Part shown: one piece after another, positions 25,768 through 37,146 of the stretch
Layout: every line of letters starts with the position of its first letter
Numbering within the stretch: the first letter of the stretch is position 1
Assembly (NCBI GenBank): GCA_903813345.2
Contig: CAIIXF020000009.1
Coordinates: 33,545,259-33,609,258 of the forward strand
Origin: Owenia fusiformis
Lineage: Eukaryota; Annelida; Polychaeta; Sabellida; Oweniidae
Length of the DNA: 64,000 nt
Direction of reading: 5' to 3'
Position numbers and translations under genes: made by a program
Notes under the pieces: generated by a model
Told to the model about the DNA's origin: nothing
The model's database searches: none
The model's input: the letters and a program-made list of their open reading frames with translations, nothing else

Positions 25768-26149
25768 CAGGGCTTGCATTAACGGCGTCCCGTACATGTT
25801 AAGGACTCAAAAATAATTTGGAGGACGCAAAAATTGAAAATATTTCCGTTTTTTGGACGCAAATTTTTTTAGGTCAATACTACAATGTGTTTACAACGAT
25901 ACCTAACAAACAAAAAAATAATTATGATCTCTCACCTTTATTTGAATCGTAAATAAGGCTCAACATGTTGAATATTTACAAATAATCATGATTCTCTCGA
26001 AGGTGTTTTGGTAAAAAATGCTTTTAAAATAAAGTTATACCTCAAAACAGGCTAGAAATAGGGGACACACTTTTTTTCCAAAGGACACACTTTTTAAAAA
26101 AAATTGCATCCTTGGGACTCACAAATTTTCTAACCTAATGCAAGCGCTG
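25768..26149. mobile_element. hAT-like MITE
   Basis: The ends CAGGGCTTGCATTA and TAATGCAAGCGCTG are inverted with one mismatch. TATAAA lies immediately outside both ends (25762-25767, 26150-26155) as a direct repeat. The interior has paired GGACGCAAA and GGACACACTTTTT phrases. A CAGNG terminus fits hAT. The flanking repeat is six bases seen, against the usual eight. Confidence 0.7.
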
Positions 26150-26254
26150 TATAAAGATATACTCATGATCTAGTCACATCGGCATACCTGGTAAATATCT
26201 AACCCATGGTTTTCATAAAAGAAACAATACCATTTTTAGCTCTAAACTGCCACG

Positions 26255-26384
26255 TGTCCGCCATTTCGTCTCTCCATCATGTTTAATATAATTTCTATAT
26301 GACGTCACACCAATAAGATGAAATGCATGACAACAGTATCCATAAACAAAATACCTGAATTCTGATCGCAAAAGGTCAATTAAA
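26255..26384 (-). repeat. Right arm of the 1.7-kb inverted repeat
   Basis: It contains ATATGACGTCACACC, TATCCATAAACAAAATACC and TGAATTCTGATCGCAAAAGG, mirroring 24671-24790. Confidence 0.8.
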
Positions 26385-26440
26385 TGGAAGGGGCATTATA
26401 GCAATGACTCATAGTTAACTGGACTGGATAAACAATGATC
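26385..26440 (+). repeat. Degenerate 36-bp satellite units, right outlier
   Basis: AATTAAATGGAAGGGGCATT, ATAGCAATGACTCATAGTTA and ACTGGACTGG keep the order of the main array's unit and the same orientation, although they sit outside the inverted arm. Confidence 0.6.
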
Positions 26441-28327
26441 TGACAATTTTAATATATATTTCTCGAATAGTATTTTGTATTCATTACCCAAATAAAATAC
26501 TAATTCTTACACATTCAATTTTGAGGCTGATGTTAATTTTCATAAAACCTTATCCTTTTTTACAACTGTTTTATAAAATTTCAATCAATTGCTTTTCACC
26601 TTATATAAAGCACACATAGCAGCTGCATATATCCATACTAATTGATTTTTGTAAAAGATCACTGAAGGTTTTTGAAAGTAATTAGAAAAATCATTCAAGT
26701 TCATTCTCCTGTACTTCACTGTCTATAGTGCTTCAGCTCTGAATCCAATGCTAATTTATTACATGCTTCACTTAATTCACAATGTTATAGTATTGCTATG
26801 GTGATACAACTGAATGTTGAAAAAGTTCAGATTTCCTCCAGGGACTTTGAATTCGTATGGTCCGAGAATGAATCTGGTTAAATTTCATCACGGCAATGAT
26901 GCATTGTGGAATTAATCTTGGAATTTATTCTAACATTGGTGAATTAAAACAATCTTCAAGGATAAATCCTAGGATTCTACCAACTCATCAAATATCTATC
27001 TGGATCAATTATCAAAAATTCATCCTAAAAGATAAAATTTATCCAGATAATATTCGGATAATACGCATTCACACGTTCATTCTTATAAGCAACCCTGAAA
27101 CCTTATCAATACCTATACCATCCTCTGACATTCAGGTGATTTTAAAGATTTGACCGGATCGGGAATAAGATCTCACTAACCTATCTCTGACAAAAAGTAG
27201 CTTCATGACATTTTATGGGATGTTGACTGTGAAAAATGTTAGCTTCGACAGAATGAAGGTTCCAAATGACATATTCTGATTGGAGTTTAGGTAGAATTGA
27301 CTAATACGCATGGTCATTAACATTATATCTCCTGCAATGCATCGCTTTAAGTGGGATAAATTTGCATTGGTCCGTTGATTAAACCAAATTCTCCCGTATT
27401 GTCGGGACGATAGAGTTTATACTAATATCAAATTACAACCCTCACAATTGATACAAGTCAAACATATATAAACCTGAAATCAAGCCATTTCAACATTTCA
27501 TGATTATCATCAGTTTCGAAAAATATTAGTGAAAATGCTTTGCAGGTTGTCATAAGGAAATTTATTTGTATTGATTGTGCAAATATATGTAAAGAAGAAT
27601 GTCAAATAAAGCTGAAATGATGTGTTAAAAATCAGACCCCGTATATTTCAATGGGGGAAAACCCGGAATTCGAACTCTCCAACACGGGAGGAAAAATATT
27701 GCAGTCATTCTGAACTATCGCGTGTTGCACTATTATCTAGAACTGTAAGCAGATAGACGAGGTCAGCTCTAGTTTATTTCAAATGTTGATTTTGAAACTT
27801 TTAACCAATTTTGTGGGATCTAGAAAGCCCGAATCTTGATTATTTACAAGTTCAATTTTTGGGATTCCTTCATCTTATTTTATACATAACCTTTATTGTA
27901 ACAAATCTTGGACATAAAATCCATAGCTTGACTTTAGTGTAACATTTCTTCATTTTCTGGTCATTTAAACACCTTGAGATCAACGTACAATGGTAATCGT
28001 ACACTGTTAAGTGGTCTATAAAGCCCCCTATAAAATATATTTATGAGGAAACGAGGATTAGCTAGGCTCAATGAAACAAAGTATTTGTTCAAATAATCGT
28101 CTTATTCAATGTCTTAAAACTTCAAGAGAAATAAAACAAAATAGGCTAGTGAATACGATATTGACATTAAAATGACAGAAAAAGAATAGTTTTTTAATTT
28201 TTTAATTTAATCTTAACAATAATGAAATAAATTATGTTTTGGGAGGGGTACAGTAATCCATAGTATTACATACCTAACGAAACATTTGCATAGAAGTCAA
28301 TGGGAAACTTAATGGGGTTTAACCATC
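26441..28327. other. No gene recognised
   Basis: AT-rich unique DNA. GAATTCGAACTCTCC at 27667 resembles a pol III B-box on the minus strand, but there is no cloverleaf around it. Confidence 0.45.
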
Positions 28328-28511
28328 GGTATTGCCCGCTAACACTGATATTGCCAACTTACACTGATATTGCCCGCTTATACTGATATTACCCACTTAC
28401 ACTGATATTACCCACTAACACTGATATTGCCCGCTTACACTGATATAACCCACTTACACTGATATTGCCCACTTACACTGATATTGCCCGCTTACACTGA
28501 TATTGCCTACT
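28328..28511 (+). repeat. 19-bp tandem repeat, about 9.5 copies
   Basis: The unit is ACACTGATATTGCCCGCTT, with G/A and C/A variants at the CCCGC part. Confidence 0.9.
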
Positions 28512-28953
28512 TTCTTTAATAATGATGACAATATCATGATGGCATTGGCATGTTTCATTTCCATCAAATAAAGGTATGAAATACATCAGTTATGTCACTA
28601 TGACATTAAACATGCTTTCGTTCTTGCCCAAATATAGATCATCCCAAGGGTGGCCTATATGTGCATAAATCAGGCATTTTACATCATAGGGACATAACTT
28701 CTAATTAGCACACTTTTAGTGAGAAGGAAGAGGTTAACTTGAAATTAGCAAAATCAATTTTACTTTTACATCAATCTTACATCATCTTATTTTGGGGTTA
28801 TATCCAAACATTGACCCCATCATTCATGAAAGATGTAGATTTAGTTATTGCTCAATTGTCAAAGAATAACAATAAGCCCATATTATTAGATTATCAGGGA
28901 CTTGGTCAGTCAGTATAATGGGAAATGTGAAGTTGGGGCTGGATGTCTTGATC
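28512..28953. other. No gene recognised
   Basis: AT-rich DNA without a recognised feature. Confidence 0.45.
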
Positions 28954-29260
28954 CTTCATTGGGGATGACCAGCTTTGGAGTGTCCTGATGGTATATGGGA
29001 TCAAAGCAAAGTACAACCCTCGTCTCTATTCATAACTGGACCTAGTGGTGGATCTTAATGGCCTCTCATTGTCTTCATTGGGGATGACCAGCTTTGGAGT
29101 GCCCTGGTGGTATATGGGATCAAAGCAAAGTACAACCCTTGTCTCTATTCATAACTGGAGTGGTGGATCTTAATGGCCTCTTTGTTGATTTTTCCTCATT
29201 GTCAAGGACAATTTCCATAAAAGAAAGGTCAAAGAGGCCATTAAGATCCATCAACTGGTG
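28954..29260. repeat. 119-bp tandem duplication followed by an inverted tail
   Basis: CTTCATTGGGGATGACCAGC starts at 28954 and again at 29073, and the two copies are nearly identical to about 29188. GTGGATCTTAATGGCCTC (about 29163) is then mirrored by GAGGCCATTAAGATCC (about 29232), making a hairpin. Short frames here are not supported as genes. Confidence 0.8.
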
Positions 29261-29684
29261 TCAATTTCTTCACGATGCTATGAGGTGCATATCTATTTTA
29301 TGCTGACCCATAATTCTTTAATTTATATCTTTCAGTGAAGGAATACATTTTTTGTTAAATGAAAACATGGTCATTTTCTTCACTAATACAAATCTACCTA
29401 TTCATCTAACATATTAACATCACATATCAGTATATGCCTCCTTAAAATGATAAAAACGTATCGCGTAGTATGAGCTTGTTATTTCTGCATAACCCGGAAC
29501 CAAGTTTATTAAAATCATATTTTTAGCCAAGCCCCGCAAACCTCAACATGTAATGAGGTCATGCAATAGGATACAATTAAGGAACTGATATTCTTATTAA
29601 CTCACATCAAAACAACATAATAGGTGTAATCACATGGATGAATGATATACATTAAAACCTGTTTTGTGGTTTACATATACTAAT

Positions 29685-29855
29685 CCAGGCCAGTTAGCCA
29701 GGTTTTGTCAAGGGGGTTCAGTTCAGCTTTCAAATAAATTCAGTGGGCTTGATATTGGCCTAAATCACTAGAAAAGTGCTCAAATTGTGAAGAACTGAAT
29801 AATTTTGAAAGAATTTCCGGCTAGGGGAAACCTCTCTGGCTCCCAGGGTAGGGGT
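29685..29855. mobile_element. Family I MITE, diverged
   Basis: CCAGGCCAGTTAGCCAGG at the left. The interior GAAAAGTGCTCAAATTGTG and AATTTTGAAAGA are inverted relatives of the 9538 copy. The right end, CTGGCTCCCAGGGTAGGGG, is degenerate. Confidence 0.5.
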
Positions 29856-30816
29856 ATGTAGTCTGACATCATATAGACAGTGAACAAATATTAGTTAATG
29901 AAAACACAGAATGAAATCCTGTTTTGTAATAATCCAACATTTTATACCCTTTCAAAATAGTTAAAAGACTTCTGCACTCTTTAAATAAGAGATGATTCTT
30001 TGATTAGCTTTAATCCAATCAGAACACATCTAGGATTTCTACGGTATGAAGTTTTTTATAAAAGGATTTGGTTGTGATTGAACGATAATATTTTAAATTG
30101 ATCTGAAATGTCAAATATGTATCTGACGATGTATTTGGATCATTTTCTCTAGAACTAAGCACAGGATTATTAATAAGTTCATATTCATATATGGCAATCC
30201 ACGTAACGCCTTATATTAAATCTTTCTAGTTTTTTTATAAGCAAACATTTCCGTAACATTATTGAGATTTAATCAGCAACTCAGACTTTTTCATTTCAAG
30301 ATATCAGACATAACAATAAAGCATTTATCTGATAAATGCAGAATGCTATTTGAAATGTCATGACATTTTTAGTAATCATTTCATTTTTATGTCTTAATGA
30401 AGTCAATGCCTTCTTGTCTTCCATTAATTATTCTAAAATGATGCTGATTATAAGCAAGGCGCCTTCCTACTTTGTTCTACTCTCAATCCTTGTGGGTGGG
30501 TGGGTGGGTGGTAAGATGTTTTACAACCAATTAGCCATGGAAGAATTCATTAAAAGTTGCTGAGAATGTCTATGACACTAGGGATCGGATGGAACACAAA
30601 TAAACTGATAAACTTTTACAATTTTTCTTCTTTTTCTTATTTTACTTTTACAAAGTTAATATAATACATAAAAACTTGAAAAATACAAGATACTGATGTT
30701 TAAATATTCCTGTACAGAACATATTTATGATCTTATTTGGGAAAATGAAATGAAATTAGTGCATTCTGTCTCCCTCCGCAAATGCTACCATAAAATTCTG
30801 AGTTCCAATACCAAAG
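29856..30816. other. No gene recognised
   Basis: AT-rich. A 67-codon plus-strand frame at 30360 starts with a hydrophobic segment but ends in a (GGTG) stretch and resembles nothing known. Confidence 0.4.
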
Positions 30817-33139
30817 CCATGTATTAGGAATGGGACAATTATGTATGGATTGGGATAGTTATGTATTAGGAATGTGACAGTTATGTATCAGGAATGGGAC
30901 AATTATGTATTAGAAATGGGACACTTATGTATTAGGAATGGGACAGTTATGTATTAGGAATGGGACAGTTATGTATTAGGAATGGGACAATTATGTATGG
31001 ATTGGGACAGTTATGTATTAGGAATGTGACAGTTATGTATTAGGAATTGGACAATTATGTATTAGAAATGGGACACTTATGTATTAGGAATGGGACTGAT
31101 ATGTATTAGGAATGGGACAGTTATGTATTAGGAATGGGAAAATTATGTATTAGGAATGGGAAAATTATGTATTAGGAATGGGACTGATATGTATTAGGAA
31201 TGGGACTGATATGTATTAGGAATGGGACAGTTATGTATTAGGAATGGGACAGTTATGTATTATGAATGGGACTGATATGTATTAGGAATGGGACTGATAT
31301 GTATTAGGAATGGGACAGTTATGTATTAGGAATGGGACAATTATGTATTGAATGGGACAATTATGTATTAGGAATGGGACAGTAATGTATTAGGAATGGG
31401 ACAGTTATGTATTTGAAATGTGCCAGTTATATTAGAAATGGGACAGATATGTATTAGGAATGGGACAGTTATGTATTAGGAATGGGATATTTATGTATTA
31501 GGAATGGAACAGTTATGTATTAGGAATGGGACAGTTATGTATTAGGAATGGAGCAGTCATTTATTAGGAATGGGACAGTTATGTATTAGGAAAGGGACAG
31601 TTATGTATGGATTGGGACAGTTATGTATTAGGAATGGGACAGTTATGTATTAAGAATGTGACAGTTATGTATTAGGAATGGGACAATTATGTATGGATTG
31701 GGACAGTTATGTATTAGGAATGTGACAGTTATGCATTAGGAATGGGACAGTAATATATATTAGGAATGGAACAGTTATGTATTAGGAATGGGACAGTAAT
31801 ATATATTAGGAATGTGACAGTTATGTATTAGGAATGGGACATTTATGTATTAGGAATGGGACAGTAATATATATTAGGAATGTGACAGTTATGTATTAGG
31901 AATGGGACAATTATGTATTAGGAATGGGACAGTTATGTATGAGTAATGGGACAGTTATGTATTAGGAATGTGACAGTTATGTATTAGGAATGGGACAGTT
32001 ATGTATTAGAAATGGGACACTTATGTATTAGGAATGGGACTGATATGTATTAGGAATGTGACAGTTATGTATTAGAAATGGGACAATTATGTATTAGGAA
32101 TGGGACAGTTATGTATTAGGAATGTGACAGTTATGTATTAGGAATGGGACAGTTATGTATTAGGAATGTGACAGTTATGTATTAGGAATGTGACGGTTAT
32201 GTATGAGTAATGGGACAGTTATGTATTAGGAATGAGATAGTTATGTATTAGGAATGGGACAGTTATGTATTGGGAATGGGACAGTTATGTATTAGGAATG
32301 GGATAGTTATGTATTAGAAATGGGACAGTTATGTATTAGGAATGTGACAGTTATGTATTAGAAATGGGACAGTTATGTATTAGGAATGTGACAGTTATGT
32401 ATTAGGAATGTGACAGTTATGTATTAGGAATGTGACAGTTATGTATTAGAAATGGGACAGTTATGTATTAGAAATGGGACAGTTATGTATTAGGAATGTG
32501 ACAGTTATAATAGAAATGTGATATTTATGTATTAGGAATGGGACAGTTATGTATTAGAAATGGGACAATTATGTATTAGGAATGGGACAGTTATATATTA
32601 GGAATGGGACAGTTATGTATTAGGAATGGGACAGTCATGTATTAGGAATGTGACAGTTATGTATTAGAAATGGGACAGTTATGTATTAGAAATGGGACAG
32701 TTATGTATTAGGAATGGGACAGTTATGTATTAGGAATGGGACAGTTATGTATTAGGAATGTGACAGTTATGTATTAGGAATGAGACAGTTATGTATTAGG
32801 AATGTGACAGTTATGTATTAGGAATGTGACAGTTATGTATTAGAAATGGGACAGTTATGTATTAGGAATGTGACAGTTATGTATTAGGAATGTGACAGTC
32901 ATGTATAGGAATGTGACAGTTATGAATTAGGAATATGACAGTTATCTATTAGGAATGTGACAGTTATGTATTAGGAATGGGACAGTTATATATTAGGAAT
33001 GGGACAGTTATATTAGAAATGGGACAGTTATGTATTAGAAATGTGACAGTTACATTAGAAATGGGATATTTATGTATTAGGAATGGGACAGTTACGTATT
33101 ACGAATGGGACAGTTATGTATAAGGAATGGGACAATTAC
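30817..33139 (+). repeat. 22-bp minisatellite, about 105 copies
   Basis: The unit is ATGTATTAGGAATGGGACAG plus TT. Common variants are TGTGACAG, AGAAATGGG, ACAATT, ACTGAT and a 20-bp ATGTATGGATTGGGACAG form. A seven-unit block including the 20-bp form recurs 152 bp apart at 30832 and 30984, which is higher-order structure. TGTGAC variants cluster after about 32090. It has no open frame. Confidence 0.95.
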
Positions 33140-34652
33140 GTCCTATCCATAACAGACACTCTTAATATTAAGAACTATGGACATTATGTATCATTAAACA
33201 TTTATTTTTCTAACTATCTTAAATATACATTCACTCAACCATGCGATTTAATGAGCTAATATATCGGGTGTATATATAGAATCCTGAACCATAAATAGCA
33301 AGAAGGATTTGCAATTTCCCATAATTCAAAGACTCTAAAATGGCAATTCCAAAGAATAGCTTGTCCAGCAAACAGAACAGAATCCCCTATATCAAATTTG
33401 CCATTTGCACAAATATCCATTATACCCATTATTTTGGTTTGACTGAAAAATGATGCCATCATTATACATATTTCCCTCTAATATGATGAAAATCCATCAA
33501 CATGTACAAGTATTTGAGTTAAGATTTGAACCAACAGGCAGACAGAGTGACCAGAGTGGAGGGCTTCACAATGATCCAAATATAAGAACAGCCTCCTCTG
33601 ACTAAAAGTGTCAAGGAATCATGCTAGCTACCCTCCTTTACAATGCATTAGTTCACAATGATGAAATATATTCGCTCGGCCATGGCACTTTATGAGCCCA
33701 TGCGTCACAGGTGCAAGAGTCTAAGTATCAGAATAACAATCAGTATATCATGTGTACTGTCCAAGGGGATCAATTTTATTAGGCTGTCTCAGACACTGTC
33801 TCTGACCTAACTATTATACCTTAATCTTATTATACTCCTACTCTGAATATAACTTGAGGTTCAGCGTGTGTTCAACGACATTTATTTTTACCAGAAGAAT
33901 TTAATTGATTCTCACAAGCGCAAAGTTTGTCAAAATGTGATGATACTTTGTCTCAAGCTTTTCAGTCATTTATGGGTACATACGTACTGCCTAATGTGCA
34001 ACCTTTTACTATTTGAGAAATGTTAGATTTGAAAATTACAAAATCATAATGGAGTTTTATCAGAAATATCTTAAAATGTGGCATGTTTCTAGTAAAATCA
34101 TTACTATAGAACAATTAATAAAAATAAAATCTATAAAAATTCACCGCATTGATTTTTGTGCATTGAAGAATGATGTTATAAGATTGAACATTTTTTGAAA
34201 TATCCAAATGCTTAAGTATTCGATTTTATCGGTGTGTACATTAATGTCAATGTTATTTCAGTTAAGAATCAATTACCTTATCATTACATTAACATCTCTC
34301 TTCAATGTCATCCTTTCATTGTTCTCTAGGGACATAGTCTCCTTGATAATGAATTAACCTACATATAACCATATTGCTTATATTATAAGCAATTCTAAGA
34401 AAGCTAATAACTGGATATAAATGATTAAATGAGCTTGGGTATAATGGATTAAATTAATTTGTTATATATTAACATAGATTGCTCTGATGCCCAGAGGCTT
34501 GCAATAATCACATGAAGCTCTCTTTAAGGGTACAAAATCACACTCTTCTAACAGGAAACATCGATGACATACATAAATATAACACTATTTTTTTGAGAAA
34601 GTAAATGAGTTAAAAGTGCAGGATGACTTTTTGAACTTTGCAATTCATAAAT
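33140..34652. other. No gene; possible decayed family A tail
   Basis: CATGTACAAGTATTTGAGTT, then CAGGCAGACAGAGTG at 33500-33550 echo the end of family A. The rest is AT-rich and unassigned. Confidence 0.4.
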
Positions 34653-35727
34653 AACTAGAAAAACAGCAACTCCAAGGAGTAGCAAATCCCACCGAACAAA
34701 ACGTATTTTGATAATAAGTGGCAATCTTGAAAATTTCTTCTTGAGCAGAGCTTCTTTGTCCCTAAGTAGCAGCATATAAAATTTGACCCAAGTCTTTCAA
34801 CTGATATTATCACATTTTTAATGACAAATGGCAGCCATTTTTATAAAAATTGGCCATCTTTAAATGACTTCTTGACCAGACCACGATTATCTCTAAGCAT
34901 CGGCATATAAAATTTGAACCAAATCCATTGACTTGTATTTGATTGATCAAAAATTAAAGATAACATTTTTTATGAAGAATGACGGCCATTTTGAATTTCA
35001 GCTGTCATCTTAAAAAATTCCTCCCAACCAGATTTCCTTTGTTCCTAATCATCAGCATATACAATTTGAACCAAATCCATCATCTGATATTTGAGTTATC
35101 AAAGATAACGTTTTTTAACAACAAATGGTCGCCATTTTAAAATTCAACAGCCATCTTGAAAATTCCTTCTTGAGCAGAGCTTGTTTGATCCTAAGCATCA
35201 ACATGTAAAATTTGAACCATATGATTCCACTGGTATTTGAGTTATCAAAGATCAAGTTTTTTTTATGAAAAATGGCGGCCATTTTGAAATTCAGTGGCCA
35301 TCTTGAAAATGTCTTCTTAAGCCGAGCTTCTTTGTCCCTTGGCATCATCATATAAAATTTCAACCAAACCCGTCAATTGGCATTTGAGTTATCAAAGATT
35401 ACATTCTTTTAAGAAAAATGGCAGCCATTTTGAAATTTAGGCTTCATCTTGAAAATTCTTTCTTAAACAGATTTTCTTTGTCCTTAGAAATCAGCATATA
35501 GAATTTTAATTAAATCCATTCAATGGTATTTCAGTTATCAAAGTTTATGTTTTTATATGAAAAAAGGCAGGGGTCCTATACCCATAAGGCATGAGTCTAT
35601 AAAATTTGAATCAAAACTGTTGACCGGTATTTGATGAACGAATTAACAGCCAGAGGGAAATGGACAGAAGGACAGAAGTATGAATGGCTTTCCTATATCC
35701 CTCACAAACCTCGTTCGGTGGGATAAT
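34653..35727 (+). mobile_element. Satellite-cored element, family A, complete
   Basis: The 5' end is AACTAGAAAAACAGCAACTC, continuing to AGCAAATCCCACCGAAC. The core consists of 130-150 bp modules with ATCAGCATATAAAATTTGAA and AAATGGCGGCCATTTTGAAA. A weak GGAC-like stretch (GGACAGAAGGACAGAAG) and the end CTCGTTCGGTGGGATAAT follow. The 5' ATCCCACCGAAC is the complement of the 3' end. Confidence 0.85.
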
Positions 35728-37044
35728 TAAAATTGATACCCTTTTTGATTCTACAGCTTCACCAAACATACAAAACTATTCTTTGGGAAAAAAAAGTGTA
35801 GGATGGATGTTGAAAGTCTTGAACTCTCTGACATAAAACTTCCCTCAATGAAAGCACTCTATTCAAAAGATTCATAATTACTTTGTAACTACTAGTTGAC
35901 TGTCTTAAGGCTAGAATATGAGATGTTTCCTGAAGTGCCTTTTCCTTCATAAGACAGAGGAAGTAATATAAACCAGATTAAAATTGAATGGAAGTGGTGA
36001 ACGTAATCCAATGCAAATGTACTATTATATAAGTATAAGCAAATCTGTAAGTCTGTAAAGTTAAAATGTATAAGTTGGATAACACAATATTAAGGAAGCA
36101 AACCAAAGTACTTTAACTCCAGGCTAAAATAAATACAAATTCCATGATTGTCACAAATTGATGAGGAGCTTTTTATTTTGTATCTATTTTGCATAGAGTT
36201 TCGGAATGAAGAATTATATTCAAGTGTATCAATTATAATTCGCTCGGATATTCATTCAATCCAGGGTTAGATATGTAATCTAAATGTCACATATCTGAAC
36301 CCTGGAGAGTGCATTTACTCAAAATGACCATGGGCAACAATATTGGTATGCTCCCCGGACCATGTGTTTTACTTCGACTGACATTGGAAACAATATTGTT
36401 ATGCTCCCTCAGTGATATGTTTTACTTTGACTGACATTGGAAACATCGGTTTCAAAATGCACAACTATGAGCAGGTTGAATATGACATTAGGGCAGCATA
36501 ACATACTTCCATAGACTATCATAGCACAAGATAATTTAATTGTCTGACAATAAATAAAGCGAGAATGTTTGATCAGTTGATACTTTGTAGAATATGATAT
36601 GGAGAATTGCAAATAGCATCCTGGTAGATGAATGTATTTATCCTGAACTGTACAATGTTTTAGATTATTAAAATGAACCATCAATTAGATTAGCTGCCTG
36701 AAAATATACATCGTGAGATTTTTTTTGCATTTTGTTCAGCTTCTGAGCAAATGAGTAATACAAGCACCGGTTATTATACTGCAGTGAGAACTCTGTATCT
36801 GTCATGCATGAAATTATAAACAGAAAATAAGTTAAAAAGCTCTAATCCGGTGCAGCATCTATTCTATCAGTAGTGCATTCCTCGTAGCAACTAAAATTTG
36901 TTTTTTGTTTTGGGCTAGTCTTTTCAAAAAGCATCAAAAGACCTGCTACTTACTCCTCTTTGACAAATATACGTCAAACCTCATCTCGTTTTTTTTCATT
37001 TCTTAAATATTTTGTAATAAGAGTATGAGTAAAAATGCCCTCAC
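35728..37044. other. No exon found; short palindrome and 53-bp duplication
   Basis: This is downstream of the last identified POLD2 exon (minus strand), where the next exon could lie, but none was found. CCAGGGTTAGATATG and CATATCTGAACCCTGG (36261-36305) form a 45-bp palindrome. A 53-bp unit is duplicated in tandem at 36338-36443 (TTTACTT.GACTGACATTGG). Confidence 0.5.
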
Positions 37045-37146
37045 CTTCAATGGTTTTCTGCTGGAATGAGGGTGCGTTTCCAGCGAAATATACATGCGGA
37101 CATTCCTCCAAGATGAAAGGATCCTCATCCAGATATGGGTAGCAAC
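37045..37146 (-). CDS. POLD2: POLD2 exon d: DNA polymerase delta subunit 2, C-terminal domain
   Basis: POLD2 is the B subunit that bridges the catalytic POLD1 to POLD3 in nuclear replicative polymerase delta, and it also serves polymerase zeta. This 102-bp exon has acceptor CCATTTTCAG before GTTGC and donor GAAG before GTGAGG. It reads [20 protein letters not shown] then [15 protein letters not shown], the first G being split with the previous exon and the last G with the next. In human POLD2, as I recall it, the matching stretch reads GCYPF..TDPFIFPECPHVYF and CGNTPSFGSKIIRG (about residues 383-417). ECPHVYF.GN.PSF is the hallmark of the degenerate phosphoesterase-like domain of B subunits. 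A longer frame overlapping it in another phase is a shadow. The following exon (about 50 residues, VPDFS..LVNLR in human) was not found. Confidence 0.95.

Noticed and set aside
27600-27720. Possible tRNA or tRNA-derived SINE (GTTCGAATTC, B-box-like, minus strand)
   Set aside because: No A-box at suitable spacing and no acceptor or anticodon stem could be folded by eye.
33515-33600. Candidate terminal POLD2 exon on the minus strand
   Set aside because: The translation does not match VPDFS or LVNLR in any frame. The sequence is a decayed family A tail.
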